This document shows positions 13,152-19,688 of a stretch of 19,688 nucleotides of DNA, one piece after another. The position numbers were made by a program, and so were the translations under genes. The notes under the pieces were generated by a model. That model made no database searches. It was not told the origin of the DNA and saw only the letters and a program-made list of their open reading frames with translations. The DNA is taken from the NCBI GenBank assembly GCA_016218905.1, contig JACRCS010000583.1, positions 1-19,688 on the forward strand. Direction: 5' to 3'. Origin of the DNA: Deltaproteobacteria bacterium. GTDB lineage: Bacteria > Desulfobacterota_C > Deferrisomatia > Deferrisomatales > JACRMM01. How positions within the stretch are numbered: the first letter of the stretch is position 1; every line of letters starts with the position of its first letter.

Positions 13152-13925
13152 TCAGCAGACGAATTGCGATTGATGTCCCAAAGTGCGTGAAGCGGCAGCC
13201 GCAGCATCCCGGAGACGCCCCACAACTGAACCAAGCCGCTCCTCCGGCACCCGCTCGCCCAGGCCTGTAACGCTCATCGCGGCGACCAGATCGCCCCTCC
13301 GATCGAATACCGGCGTCGCGACCGATACAGCGCCTGCCACGACCTCGCCGCGGCTCAGCGCGAAGCCTCGGGTCCGGACGACGGCGAGCTCCGCCTCCAG
13401 TTCCTGAAGGTGCAACGGTGCCGAAGACGTGATGGGCTGTAGGGAAACCCGTCGCAGTAGGTCTTTCTGCTCGGCCGGCTCCTGGTTCGCGAGGATGACC
13501 TTTCCAACGGCGCCCGCGTAGAGCGGCCCACTACTGCCCACCCCGTGGACATACCGAAGCGGAGTGCGGCTCTCGACTTCCGCGATGCAGAGCCTCCGGT
13601 CGCCTACGCGCACGTGAAGAGCGACTGTCTCGGCCAGATCCTCCTCCAGAGCGACCATGTGCGGGTGGACGACGGTGATCAGCGTGTTCCCCCGCGAAGC
13701 GGCAAAGGAGTATTCGAGGACTCGCGGCCCGACGTGATACCGCTGGGTATCCGACTGACGAGCCAAGAGGCCTGTCGTCTCGAGACAGCCGATCAGGCGA
13801 AGCACTGTGCTCTTTCCGAGTCCCGTCCCTTGGGCGATCTCCGCCAAGCCGGCGTCCCGCCGGGCGGCGATCCACTGGAGGATCCCCAGCGCTCGTTCCA
13901 AGACCACCACTCCGTCACTCTTCAT
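13152..13925 (-). CDS. IclR-family transcriptional regulator
   Basis: The 257-residue protein has an N-terminal winged helix-turn-helix (about residues 8-66; recognition region GLGKSTVLRLIGCLETTGLL) and the IclR effector-binding domain (about 75-250). Family landmarks are LYAGAVGKVILA in place of the usual LHATAVGKALLA, a GFALSRGEVVAGAVSVATPVF stretch split over residues about 192-212, and SVTGLGERVP. IclR proteins bind as dimers or tetramers to palindromes and control aromatic and carboxylic acid catabolic genes, often their own operon. ATG 13925 has only a weak AAGGGCGAGG ribosome site. A sigma-70 promoter and an inverted repeat lie immediately upstream, so autoregulation is likely. UbiD starts 79 bp downstream on the same strand, which makes it the probable target. 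Confidence 0.95.
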   Translation of the reverse strand: MKSDGVVVLERALGILQWIAARRDAGLAEIAQGTGLGKSTVLRLIGCLETTGLLARQSDTQRYHVGPRVLEYSFAASRGNTLITVVHPHMVALEEDLAETVALHVRVGDRRLCIAEVESRTPLRYVHGVGSSGPLYAGAVGKVILANQEPAEQKDLLRRVSLQPITSSAPLHLQELEAELAVVRTRGFALSRGEVVAGAVSVATPVFDRRGDLVAAMSVTGLGERVPEERLGSVVGRLRDAAAAASRTLGHQSQFVC

Positions 13926-13944
13926 GCCGCCTCGCCCTTGCCAT

Positions 13945-13970
13945 TTTTACGGTACGTTCGATCCGTAAAA
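13945..13970. promoter_or_regulatory. Candidate IclR operator (inverted repeat over the transcription start)
   Basis: TTTTACGG and CCGTAAAA form a perfect 8-bp inverted repeat with a 10-base spacer. It begins 3 bases after the -10 box of the iclR promoter and ends 20 bases before the start codon. Binding there would block transcription initiation, consistent with autorepression. Confidence 0.6.
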
Positions 13971-13972
13971 TG

Positions 13973-14001
13973 AGCATACGGGGCGAGCGTGAGGCTGTCA
14001 A
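13973..14001 (-). promoter_or_regulatory. Sigma-70 promoter of iclR/ubiD operon
   Basis: On the minus strand a perfect -35 box TTGACA (14001-13996) is followed by 17 bases and TATGCT (13978-13973), four of six to the -10 consensus. Predicted start is near 13967, inside the inverted repeat. Confidence 0.75.
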
Positions 14002-14335
14002 CCGCTATTTTGTTGCCGCGGTTTGCAGCGCTCCTCGGAGGCTCCCCGGGGTATGCGCCCGTGAGAATTAGCGGAAAACGGCGCCGTACCGGCCTCGCAG
14101 CTGCAGGACGTCGTTTGCGAATCAGGGGCATAGTGGACAGGAGGGAGGGGGCGTGGCAGGCCTGATAGTCTTTTCCGGTACGCGGATACTCTAAATCAAC
14201 GCTCGCGGAAGGCTCATCTATGCTCGGCTGTGAGAGGGGCGAGCGTCGGTACTGACGCGTTCAGCGGCCGAGAGGCCTGCCCGAGAGCACGGCAGGGCGG
14301 GACAACCGGAGGGCATCCAGCGTTCCAGGAACAGA

Positions 14336-14377
14336 CGAGGCGGGCACCCTCGATCCGGCAGGAAGATGCCCGCCTCG
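14336..14377 (-). terminator. Strong hairpin ending the RdhA-OYE-ligase-binding protein transcript
   Basis: CGAGGCGGGCA and TGCCCGCCTCG make a perfect 11-bp stem with a 20-base loop, starting 30 bases after the stop of the ABC binding protein gene. On the minus strand it is followed by TCTGTTCC, only mildly T-rich, so efficiency is uncertain. Confidence 0.55.
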
Positions 14378-14407
14378 GCCCTCGCGTCCTGGGATGCTCG
14401 CTTGGGC

Positions 14408-15604
14408 CTATTTCTTCAACTTGGCCGGAGACCAGTCCTGGTCCACGTTGGGTATGGTGTCGAGCACCGTGTTGATCAGCTTGCCGTCGACCCTCTCCAC
14501 TTGGCGGACGTACACGTTCTGGACCACGTTCTGGTTCTCGTCGAAGCTGATCGGCCCTCTCGGCGCATTGAACTTGATCTTCTTCAGGGCAGCGAGGAAG
14601 GCCGCTTGGTTGTCGATGTCGCCCTTCACGGCCTCCAACGCGAGGGTGATGACTTTCGCTCCCACGTAGCCCTGCTCGGAGTACATGCTGGGACTCTCCT
14701 TGTACTTGGCCACGTAGGCTTTCACGAACTTCTGGTTCTCCGGCGTCTTCAGGGTGGCGGCGTAGTGGAGCGTGTTCTTCACGCCGAGGGCCGCGTCCTT
14801 CATCGAGCTGAGGACGGAGTCCTCGACGGTGTCCCCCAGGCTGAGCAGGGGCACCACGCCCTTCAGGCCGTACTCCTCGTACTGGGTGATCAGTCGGATC
14901 GAGCCGCTGCCGGGGAAGAAGGCCCAGACGGCGTCAACCTCCTTCGCGCGGCCCTGGATCTTGGCCAGGTACGGCGCGAAGTCGGTCGTGGTGAGCGGGG
15001 CAAAGATCTCCTCCACGATGGTTCCGCCCGACTCCTTGAAGTACTTCATGAACCGGCTCGCCCACTCGTGGCCTGCGCTATAGTCCGGGGCGATGATGAT
15101 CATGCGCTTGAAACCGAGCTTGTTCGCGGCGTACCAACCCATCGGCAGCGCCATCTGACCGTTCGCGAAGGAGACCCGGAAGATGTAGGGGCTCTTGAGT
15201 TTTCCGGTAAGGTCGTACGCCCCGGCGTTAGTGATCACGGTGGGTATCTTCGCGTTGGTGACGATGTCGCGGATCGCGATCCCGATGCCGCTGTGGTCGA
15301 TGCCCGCGATAAGCTGTACCTTTTCGTTTTCGATCAGCTTGCGCGCCTTCGTGGGCCCGAGCTCGGGCTTGCCCTCCGTGTCCTCGGTCACCATCGTGAG
15401 CTGCCGGCCACCCGCCGTGTACCCGACTTCCTCGAGGCCGAGCCTGAAGCCCCGGTCCATGTCCTGCCCGATCTTGGCGAGCACGCCGACGTACGACGCC
15501 AAGAAGCCTACCTTGATCGGCTCCTTGGCCACGGCACCGCTCCAGCAAAGGACGCCGAGGGCCACACCGAACGCCATTCCACCGAGCCTGTGCTTTCGTC
15601 TCAT
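14408..15604 (-). CDS. ABC transporter substrate-binding protein, branched-chain amino acid / aromatic acid type
   Basis: The start is ATG 15604, with AAAGGA six bases upstream, rather than the frame's first start at 15682, because a signal peptide begins there (MRRKHR, hydrophobic core, cleavage after SGAVA). The 398-residue product begins its mature part KEPIKVGFLASYVGVLAKIG, the type I fold of the Leu/Ile/Val-binding family (Peripla_BP_6). Near residue 88 it has the segment LIENEKVQLIAGIDHSG, and later a DYSAGHEWASRFMKYFKESG region with the domain-crossing segment. Homologues bring in amino acids, amides and aromatic or hydrophobic acids. Permease and ATPase genes are not in the window, so they are distant or the protein works with a shared set. 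It follows the ligase by 38 bp. Confidence 0.9.
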   Translation of the reverse strand: MRRKHRLGGMAFGVALGVLCWSGAVAKEPIKVGFLASYVGVLAKIGQDMDRGFRLGLEEVGYTAGGRQLTMVTEDTEGKPELGPTKARKLIENEKVQLIAGIDHSGIGIAIRDIVTNAKIPTVITNAGAYDLTGKLKSPYIFRVSFANGQMALPMGWYAANKLGFKRMIIIAPDYSAGHEWASRFMKYFKESGGTIVEEIFAPLTTTDFAPYLAKIQGRAKEVDAVWAFFPGSGSIRLITQYEEYGLKGVVPLLSLGDTVEDSVLSSMKDAALGVKNTLHYAATLKTPENQKFVKAYVAKYKESPSMYSEQGYVGAKVITLALEAVKGDIDNQAAFLAALKKIKFNAPRGPISFDENQNVVQNVYVRQVERVDGKLINTVLDTIPNVDQDWSPAKLKK

Positions 15605-15642
15605 GGAAGTTCCTTTCTCCAGGGCTGGGGGTGACGAAGCCG

Positions 15643-17307
15643 CTACAGTTTCCCTTCTGCGTTCAGCTTGTGAGTGATCCACTCCCTGAGGGTCTTCTTC
15701 TCGAACTTCCCCACTTGGGTAACGGGCAACTCGTCGAGCGTTTCCAGCCGCTCCGGCAACTTGAACCGGGCGATCCCCCGCTCCTTCGATAGGAATTCAT
15801 TCAGCTCTTCGAGAGTGACGGTCTCTCCCGGCTTGGAAACCACGAAAGCACAAATGCGTTCGCCCATGTCTTTGTCCGGCATGCCCACCACGGCGGCTTG
15901 TGAGACCTTCGGGAATTCCGTGATGTGGAGCTCGATCTCTTCGGCATTGATCTTCTCTCCCCCGCGGTCTATGCAGTCCTTGATCCGCCCCTGCCACGTC
16001 AGGTTTCCGTTCCGGTCCCGGCGGACGAGGTCTCCGGTCTTGTAGTAGCCGTCCGGGGTAAAAGCCTCGCGGTTGCGCTCCTCTGCCTTGTAATAACCGC
16101 GAATCGTGCACGGTCCCCGGCAGAGCATGTGCCCCACCGCACCGACCGGCACCTCCTCGCCGGTGTTCAGATCCACGATTCGGGTCTCGTCCGCCTCGGA
16201 GACCGGTCGCCCGTTGGTGAAGTGCCTTTGCTCCTCCGGGTCGCTCCACCTCCCCCAGCACACGAGGCCTTCAGTCATCCCGTAGCTCTGGATACCGCCG
16301 CACTTGTATTCCTCCAAGAAGCGGAAGACGTCCGGGTCGCCGTGCGGCCAAAGCCCCATGACTCTCTTGAGGGTCCCGAGCTCATAGCTCCTGCGCACCT
16401 CGTCGCCGAGAGCGAGCATCCGGTGCATCTGGATCGTGAAGAGGAAGGCGGTATCGACGCGATGGTCCGCGATGGCCTTCATCAAGGCTTCCGGAGCGAG
16501 AGAGGACGAAAGCACGAGCGTGCCGCCCTTGCGGTGCAGGGGGAGCAGACCGTTGATCAGCGCGGCGTTGTGCGCGACGGGGGAGCTCAGGAGCAGCCGC
16601 GTGCCCGGGTGGTAATCGAGGGCATCTGCGATGCATCTGGCGGCGTACGCGTAGTCATTGTGGGTGCGGGGGATGATCTTCGGTACGCCGGTGGTGCCTC
16701 CGGACAGCTGAAAGAAGGCGGGATTCATCGGGTCGGGCCGAAACCCTACGAGCTCCTTCGCGGCCGTGGACACGTCTACTTCGCGCCCGACGAGTTCCTG
16801 CAGGGAAACGATGTCACGGCTGAGGGGAGTGCCGTCGGCAAGGATGTAGCGCAGGCTAGGAGTCGCGTCGCGGACCTTGAGGGCAAACTCCTCGAACCCG
16901 AAATCCCCGCGCGCGTTCGCCGGGATCACGTGGACCACCGCTCCGGCCAAAGCTGCGAGGTAGCTGATCTCTGCCCAGCGGTGCGTCACCAGCGTGCACA
17001 CCGGGATCGCGCCGAGCTTCATGCACGCGTAGATCACGTAGATCAGCTCGGCGCTATTGGGTAGTTGCAGGACGACCGGGTCATACGTCTTGACACCCAT
17101 TCGGGCCATCTGGAAGGCCAGGCGGGTCGCCTGCTCGTCCAGCTCGCGATAGGTGATTTCCTTCCCCTCCACCGCCAGCGCGACGCGATCTCGGTTCTCC
17201 TCGACCCACCGCTCCAGGTGCTCGCCGATCGTCCGATCTTCCCAATAACCGGCCTCTTTGTAGCGCTCTACCTCCGCATCCGGCCAAGGAACGAATCCGT
17301 CCAGCAT
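15643..17307 (-). CDS. Aryl-acid adenylate-forming ligase (EntE/DhbE-like), probable aryl-CoA ligase
   Basis: The 554-residue protein opens with the EntE-type N-terminus DGFVPWPDAEVERYKEAGYW. Adenylation motifs are complete: the P-loop LSGGTTGVPK (201-210) followed by PRTHNDY, SYGMTE (341-346), YKTGD (422-426), GRIKDCIDRGGEKI (440-453) and the catalytic K534 in GKFEKK. The aryl-binding HN pair of DhbE is kept (H246-N247), while the following residues are AALIN, unlike the YPLSS of DhbE, so the ring substitution pattern it accepts probably differs. No siderophore synthase or isochorismatase gene is near, so CoA-ester formation for catabolism is more likely than siderophore loading (inference). 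ATG 17307 has AAAGGAG upstream. It lies 89 bp after the OYE-like gene. Confidence 0.9.
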   Translation of the reverse strand: MLDGFVPWPDAEVERYKEAGYWEDRTIGEHLERWVEENRDRVALAVEGKEITYRELDEQATRLAFQMARMGVKTYDPVVLQLPNSAELIYVIYACMKLGAIPVCTLVTHRWAEISYLAALAGAVVHVIPANARGDFGFEEFALKVRDATPSLRYILADGTPLSRDIVSLQELVGREVDVSTAAKELVGFRPDPMNPAFFQLSGGTTGVPKIIPRTHNDYAYAARCIADALDYHPGTRLLLSSPVAHNAALINGLLPLHRKGGTLVLSSSLAPEALMKAIADHRVDTAFLFTIQMHRMLALGDEVRRSYELGTLKRVMGLWPHGDPDVFRFLEEYKCGGIQSYGMTEGLVCWGRWSDPEEQRHFTNGRPVSEADETRIVDLNTGEEVPVGAVGHMLCRGPCTIRGYYKAEERNREAFTPDGYYKTGDLVRRDRNGNLTWQGRIKDCIDRGGEKINAEEIELHITEFPKVSQAAVVGMPDKDMGERICAFVVSKPGETVTLEELNEFLSKERGIARFKLPERLETLDELPVTQVGKFEKKTLREWITHKLNAEGKL

Positions 17308-17352
17308 GTTGTGCTCCTTTGCGAGACCGCCGGGTCCGAACTTGGGAGCGTC

Positions 17353-17381
17353 GGCTCGCCGCCGCTTCGAGGCGCCGAGCC
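17353..17381 (-). repeat. Hairpin between the OYE-like gene and the ligase gene
   Basis: GGCTCG and CGAGCC enclose a further GCC/GGC pairing, giving an imperfect stem of up to about 9 bp in the 89-bp gap. No T-run follows. It may be a processing or stability element. Confidence 0.35.
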
Positions 17382-17396
17382 ATCAACTGCAAGCGC

Positions 17397-18698
17397 TTAC
17401 TTCACGTCCCACTGGTCCTTCCAACGCAGCCCGGGCTTCCAGCGACGCAACGACTCCGGAATCTTCGCCTGGACCGGTTTGGGCCAGAACTTCGGGTCGT
17501 ACTCCTCCACGCCGTAGGTCGAGTTCGTCATGCACCTCATGAACTGGCGCCCCGAGTAGACGCCCATCACCAGGCAGTACATGCATTTCGTGCAGGCGTT
17601 GATCTCGTCGACCCGGCCCTCCTTGACTTTGTTGGGCCACGCCGGATCGGCGATCGAGGCGCGGCCCAGGCTGATCATGTCCGTCTGCCCCTCGGCAATC
17701 GCCCTGGCGGCCGTCGAGGGGGAGTGCAGGCCGACCGTGATCACGGGCATTCGAACGGCCTGCTTCAGCTTCTTTCCTTGGGACTCCAGGATCGAAAGGC
17801 AGTCCCTGTCGCTCTTCTTGTGCGTCATCCAGTTCTTCTGGTCGTCGTACCCGGAGCTCTGGGAAAAGTGGACTCCGTCTGCGCCCGCTCCTTCGGCCCA
17901 GACGCAGATCTGCCGGACGTCCTCGGCCGACAGGCCACCCTCCTGGAACTCTTGGGCGCTGATCCGGAACGTGACGGGGACGGCGTCCCCGAAGGAGGCC
18001 TTGCATCCCTTGACGAGGTTCAACTGCAGACGTGCCCGGTTCGCCGGAGAGCCACCGTATTCGTCCGTGCGCTGGTTGCTCCTCGGCGTGAGGAAGGTGT
18101 GCATCAGATAGCCGTGGCAGGCGTGGATCTCGATTCCGTCGAAGCCGGCCAGGATGGCCAGCTCGCAGGAACGGACGAAGCGGTGCTCCGCCTCTTTGAT
18201 CTGATCGATGGTGAACTCGGACATCTTCAACTTGCCCAGGTGCTTGGCGAAGTTGCTCGTGAAGTAGGGGAACCAGGCCCGCGCGGCCGCGGGCTCGTTC
18301 CTCATCAGCTCGGCCGGGTCGACGGGCAGGTCGGAGGGCGCCCGGCACCCGGGCCTCGCCCCCTGGCGGCCGATGCCGATGCACATCTGCGCGAACACCT
18401 TGGTGTCGGTGCCCTGCGATCGGATGCTGTCGGTGAAGTCGCCCCAGAAGCCGACGGTGTTGCAGCCCGGGTACAGGTAGGGGATGAACGGATACTCCTC
18501 GTGGGCGGACTTGTCGGTCAGGATCGCGCCGGCGATGATGAGCCCGAATCCGCCCAGCGCTCGGGCATTGTGGGCACAGATGTACTGCTTGGTGGGGTGC
18601 CCGAACCGGTCGCCCTGCTGGTTCATGGGGGCTTCGGCGATCCGGTTCTTGATCTCGACGGCTCCTATCTTTATGGGCTCGAAAAGTTCTTCGTACAT
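17397..18698 (-). CDS. OYE/enoate-reductase-like flavoprotein with 4Fe-4S motif, lacking the C-terminal FAD domain
   Basis: The 433-residue protein is an NADH:flavin oxidoreductase-family TIM barrel. It has the N-terminal FEPIKIG and NRIAEAPM segments, the active-site region IEIHACHGYLMHTFLTP (189-205; H192 and H195) with NQRTDEYGGS (208-217), and the FMN phosphate part ISLGRASIADPAWPNKV (342-358). A cluster motif follows: C369, C372, C375 and C389. In 2,4-dienoyl-CoA reductase, enoate reductase and BaiCD-type enzymes this is followed by a FAD/NAD domain of about 250 residues; here the protein ends about 45 residues later. It should therefore take electrons from another protein. ATG 18698 has AAAGGAG upstream. 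Its neighbours (RdhA-like before, aryl ligase after) suggest a reductive step on an aromatic or enoyl-CoA compound, or an electron-transfer role (inference). Confidence 0.9.
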   Translation of the reverse strand: MYEELFEPIKIGAVEIKNRIAEAPMNQQGDRFGHPTKQYICAHNARALGGFGLIIAGAILTDKSAHEEYPFIPYLYPGCNTVGFWGDFTDSIRSQGTDTKVFAQMCIGIGRQGARPGCRAPSDLPVDPAELMRNEPAAARAWFPYFTSNFAKHLGKLKMSEFTIDQIKEAEHRFVRSCELAILAGFDGIEIHACHGYLMHTFLTPRSNQRTDEYGGSPANRARLQLNLVKGCKASFGDAVPVTFRISAQEFQEGGLSAEDVRQICVWAEGAGADGVHFSQSSGYDDQKNWMTHKKSDRDCLSILESQGKKLKQAVRMPVITVGLHSPSTAARAIAEGQTDMISLGRASIADPAWPNKVKEGRVDEINACTKCMYCLVMGVYSGRQFMRCMTNSTYGVEEYDPKFWPKPVQAKIPESLRRWKPGLRWKDQWDVK

Positions 18699-18867
18699 TC
18701 CCTCTCCTTTGCTTCGAACTTGTCTCCCCGGATCCCCAGGTCTTTCGGCGGTCTGCCGGCGACACGCATCAGACCGGCTTTGACCAGGTACTCCAACTCG
18801 GTGGAAACCCGCACACTCCTTCCGTGCCGAACGACCGTCGCACGGTCTGGAGGCCAGGCACGGCCGG

Positions 18868-19688
18868 TCAGTCTCCCTTCCCGGGCGGCCCCGGCACTCT
18901 CAGGACGCCGTCGACTTCCTCGAGGTCGAGCCACCACTTCCGTTCCGGGTGGGCCGTTCCGTAGCCCAGGAGATCGTCGCCCCAGATCGCGATCCTGCGC
19001 GCGGCAGGGACGTTCCTCACCGTCCAGTTGACGGCCCGGTGGAGGGGCGTAGCGGGTTTGTTCCACGGGCAGACCTTGATGCAGGTCCCGCAGCCTGACC
19101 CTCTTGGATTGCCGACCCTCATCGAGGTGCACTTTCTGACGTCGGTCGGCCACTTCTCATACCCGTTGTGGGTCTCTTTGCCGCCGTCGCTCAGCGCGCG
19201 GGCGGGGCAGGCGCGCGCGCACTTCTTGCACTTGCTGCAGAAGTCCTGGAGCCCGAAATCGATGGGTCGGTCCACTTCCAGCGGGAGGTCCGTGGTGACC
19301 ACGGAGGCTTTGAACCGAGGCCCGAGGAATGGATTCACGACCGCGTCGCCGATTCGGGACATCTCGCCGAGCCCTGCCCACAGGAGGATGGGCGGCACCA
19401 CCACCTGGTAATTGCGTGCATGATGGGCCCTGGCGGGGTACCCGAGGCGCCGGATGTAGTCGGCGAGGATGCAGGCAATGAAGGCCGCGGCGGAGTAGGC
19501 GACGAAGCTCATGGAGTTGCTGATCCAGTCGTGGCCGCTGGAAGCCGAAGCGGTGCGCCAGTCCTGGTCGACCAAGAGGGCTATGGCGTACTTGTGGTCG
19601 AGCTCGACGGGCTCTCCGTTGTGCCTGGCGTGGGAGTAGACGGCATAGGCCGGCAGCTCGCAGATGCCCACCGCATCCGCCCGCAGGA
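18868..19688 (-). CDS. Reductive dehalogenase-like (RdhA family) protein, 5'-truncated by window edge
   Basis: The visible 272 residues are the C-terminal part; the frame is open to the right edge, so the GTG at 19671 is not the real start. The sequence follows the RdhA pattern: AVGICELPAYAVYSH, a NPFLGPRFKASVVTTDLP stretch, then PIDFGLQDFC. Two 4Fe-4S motifs are present: C150, C153, C156, C160-P (CSKCKKCARACP) and C186-x12-C199-x2-C202-x3-C206-P. The second spacing is typical of the family. These enzymes use cobalamin plus two iron-sulfur clusters to remove halogen atoms. The protein ends 66 residues after its last cluster cysteine, with no fused reductase domain as seen in BhbA of Comamonas. 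No RdhB anchor gene follows. Whether it has a Tat signal cannot be seen. Dehalogenation is the family's usual activity, but some cobalamin relatives act otherwise. Confidence 0.88.
   Translation of the reverse strand, partial: LRADAVGICELPAYAVYSHARHNGEPVELDHKYAIALLVDQDWRTASASSGHDWISNSMSFVAYSAAAFIACILADYIRRLGYPARAHHARNYQVVVPPILLWAGLGEMSRIGDAVVNPFLGPRFKASVVTTDLPLEVDRPIDFGLQDFCSKCKKCARACPARALSDGGKETHNGYEKWPTDVRKCTSMRVGNPRGSGCGTCIKVCPWNKPATPLHRAVNWTVRNVPAARRIAIWGDDLLGYGTAHPERKWWLDLEEVDGVLRVPGPPGKGD

Larger units (their letters stand above)
13926..14407 (-). other. 482-bp intergenic region between the ABC-binding-protein gene and iclR
   Basis: No gene is supported. From right to left it holds a strong hairpin (14336-14377) that probably ends the upstream transcript, a copy of a TTTT-C-CGGTACG motif (14171-14182), a CCGTACCGG palindrome-like site (14084-14092), the iclR promoter (13973-14001) and an inverted repeat over its start (13945-13970). 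The remaining bases show no feature I can support. Confidence 0.6.

Noticed and set aside
13073..13234. 54-residue N-terminal extension of the UbiD protein
   Set aside because: It would overlap the iclR gene, has no ribosome site, and the internal ATG 13072 has GGAGG at ideal spacing.
14366..15634. 422-residue plus-strand frame over the ABC receptor
   Set aside because: Antisense shadow of the receptor gene; no ribosome site or domain.
15643..17307. Siderophore biosynthesis role for the EntE-like ligase
   Set aside because: No NRPS, isochorismatase or isochorismate synthase gene is nearby, and the pocket residues differ from DhbE.
18671..18814. Possible 47-residue minus-strand frame with GTG start between the RdhA-like and OYE-like genes
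   Set aside because: An AAGGAG lies only one base before the GTG, it overlaps the OYE-like start by 28 bases, and it resembles no family I know. It could be a remnant of a longer gene but cannot be supported.
17319..19031. 570-residue plus-strand frame over the OYE-like and RdhA-like genes
   Set aside because: Antisense to two genes with intact iron-sulfur and flavin motifs; no domain in the frame itself.

Overview
The window is a GC-rich stretch from a Gram-negative bacterium in which every supportable gene lies on the minus strand, so transcription runs from the right edge to the left edge. Strong AAGGAG-type ribosome sites, two tripartite tricarboxylate transporters (TTT) with Bug-type periplasmic receptors, a UbiD-family decarboxylase and an anchorless reductive-dehalogenase-like protein suggest an environmental Pseudomonadota or a metagenomic lineage with similar catabolic gene content, such as Rokubacteria. 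The sequence alone does not settle the taxon. No rRNA, tRNA, CRISPR or insertion sequence is visible.

Read in the direction of transcription there are three blocks. Block 1 (19688 to about 14336) holds a 5'-truncated reductive-dehalogenase-like gene, a short OYE/enoate-reductase-like flavo-iron-sulfur protein, an EntE/DhbE-like aryl-acid ligase and an orphan amide/branched-chain-type ABC binding protein. It ends in a strong 11-bp hairpin. Block 2 (14001 to 4605) starts at a good sigma-70 promoter with an inverted repeat over its start site. It holds an IclR regulator, a UbiD decarboxylase, a 69-residue double-CxxC protein that may be its small D subunit, TTT system B (tctB-tctA-tctC), a hybrid PAS histidine kinase, and a family-3 solute-binding protein that overlaps the kinase by ATGA. 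Block 3 (4354 to 1) starts at a textbook sigma-54 -24/-12 element. It holds TTT system A in a different order (tctC-tctB-tctA), a metallo-beta-lactamase-fold hydrolase and a phosphosulfolactate-synthase (ComA)-like gene cut by the left edge.

Working model (inference): the region takes up and degrades one or more aromatic, possibly halogenated, organic acids. The TTT systems and the binding proteins import or sense the acid. The ligase would form the aryl-CoA, the RdhA-like and OYE-like redox proteins would act reductively (dehalogenation or ring/side-chain reduction), and UbiD would remove a carboxyl group. IclR and the kinase/binding-protein pair would provide regulation. The points most worth following up are the sigma-54 promoter with an upstream palindrome, the RdhA/OYE/ligase combination, the UbiD-linked small zinc-ribbon protein, and the unexpected ComA-like gene in a transporter operon.
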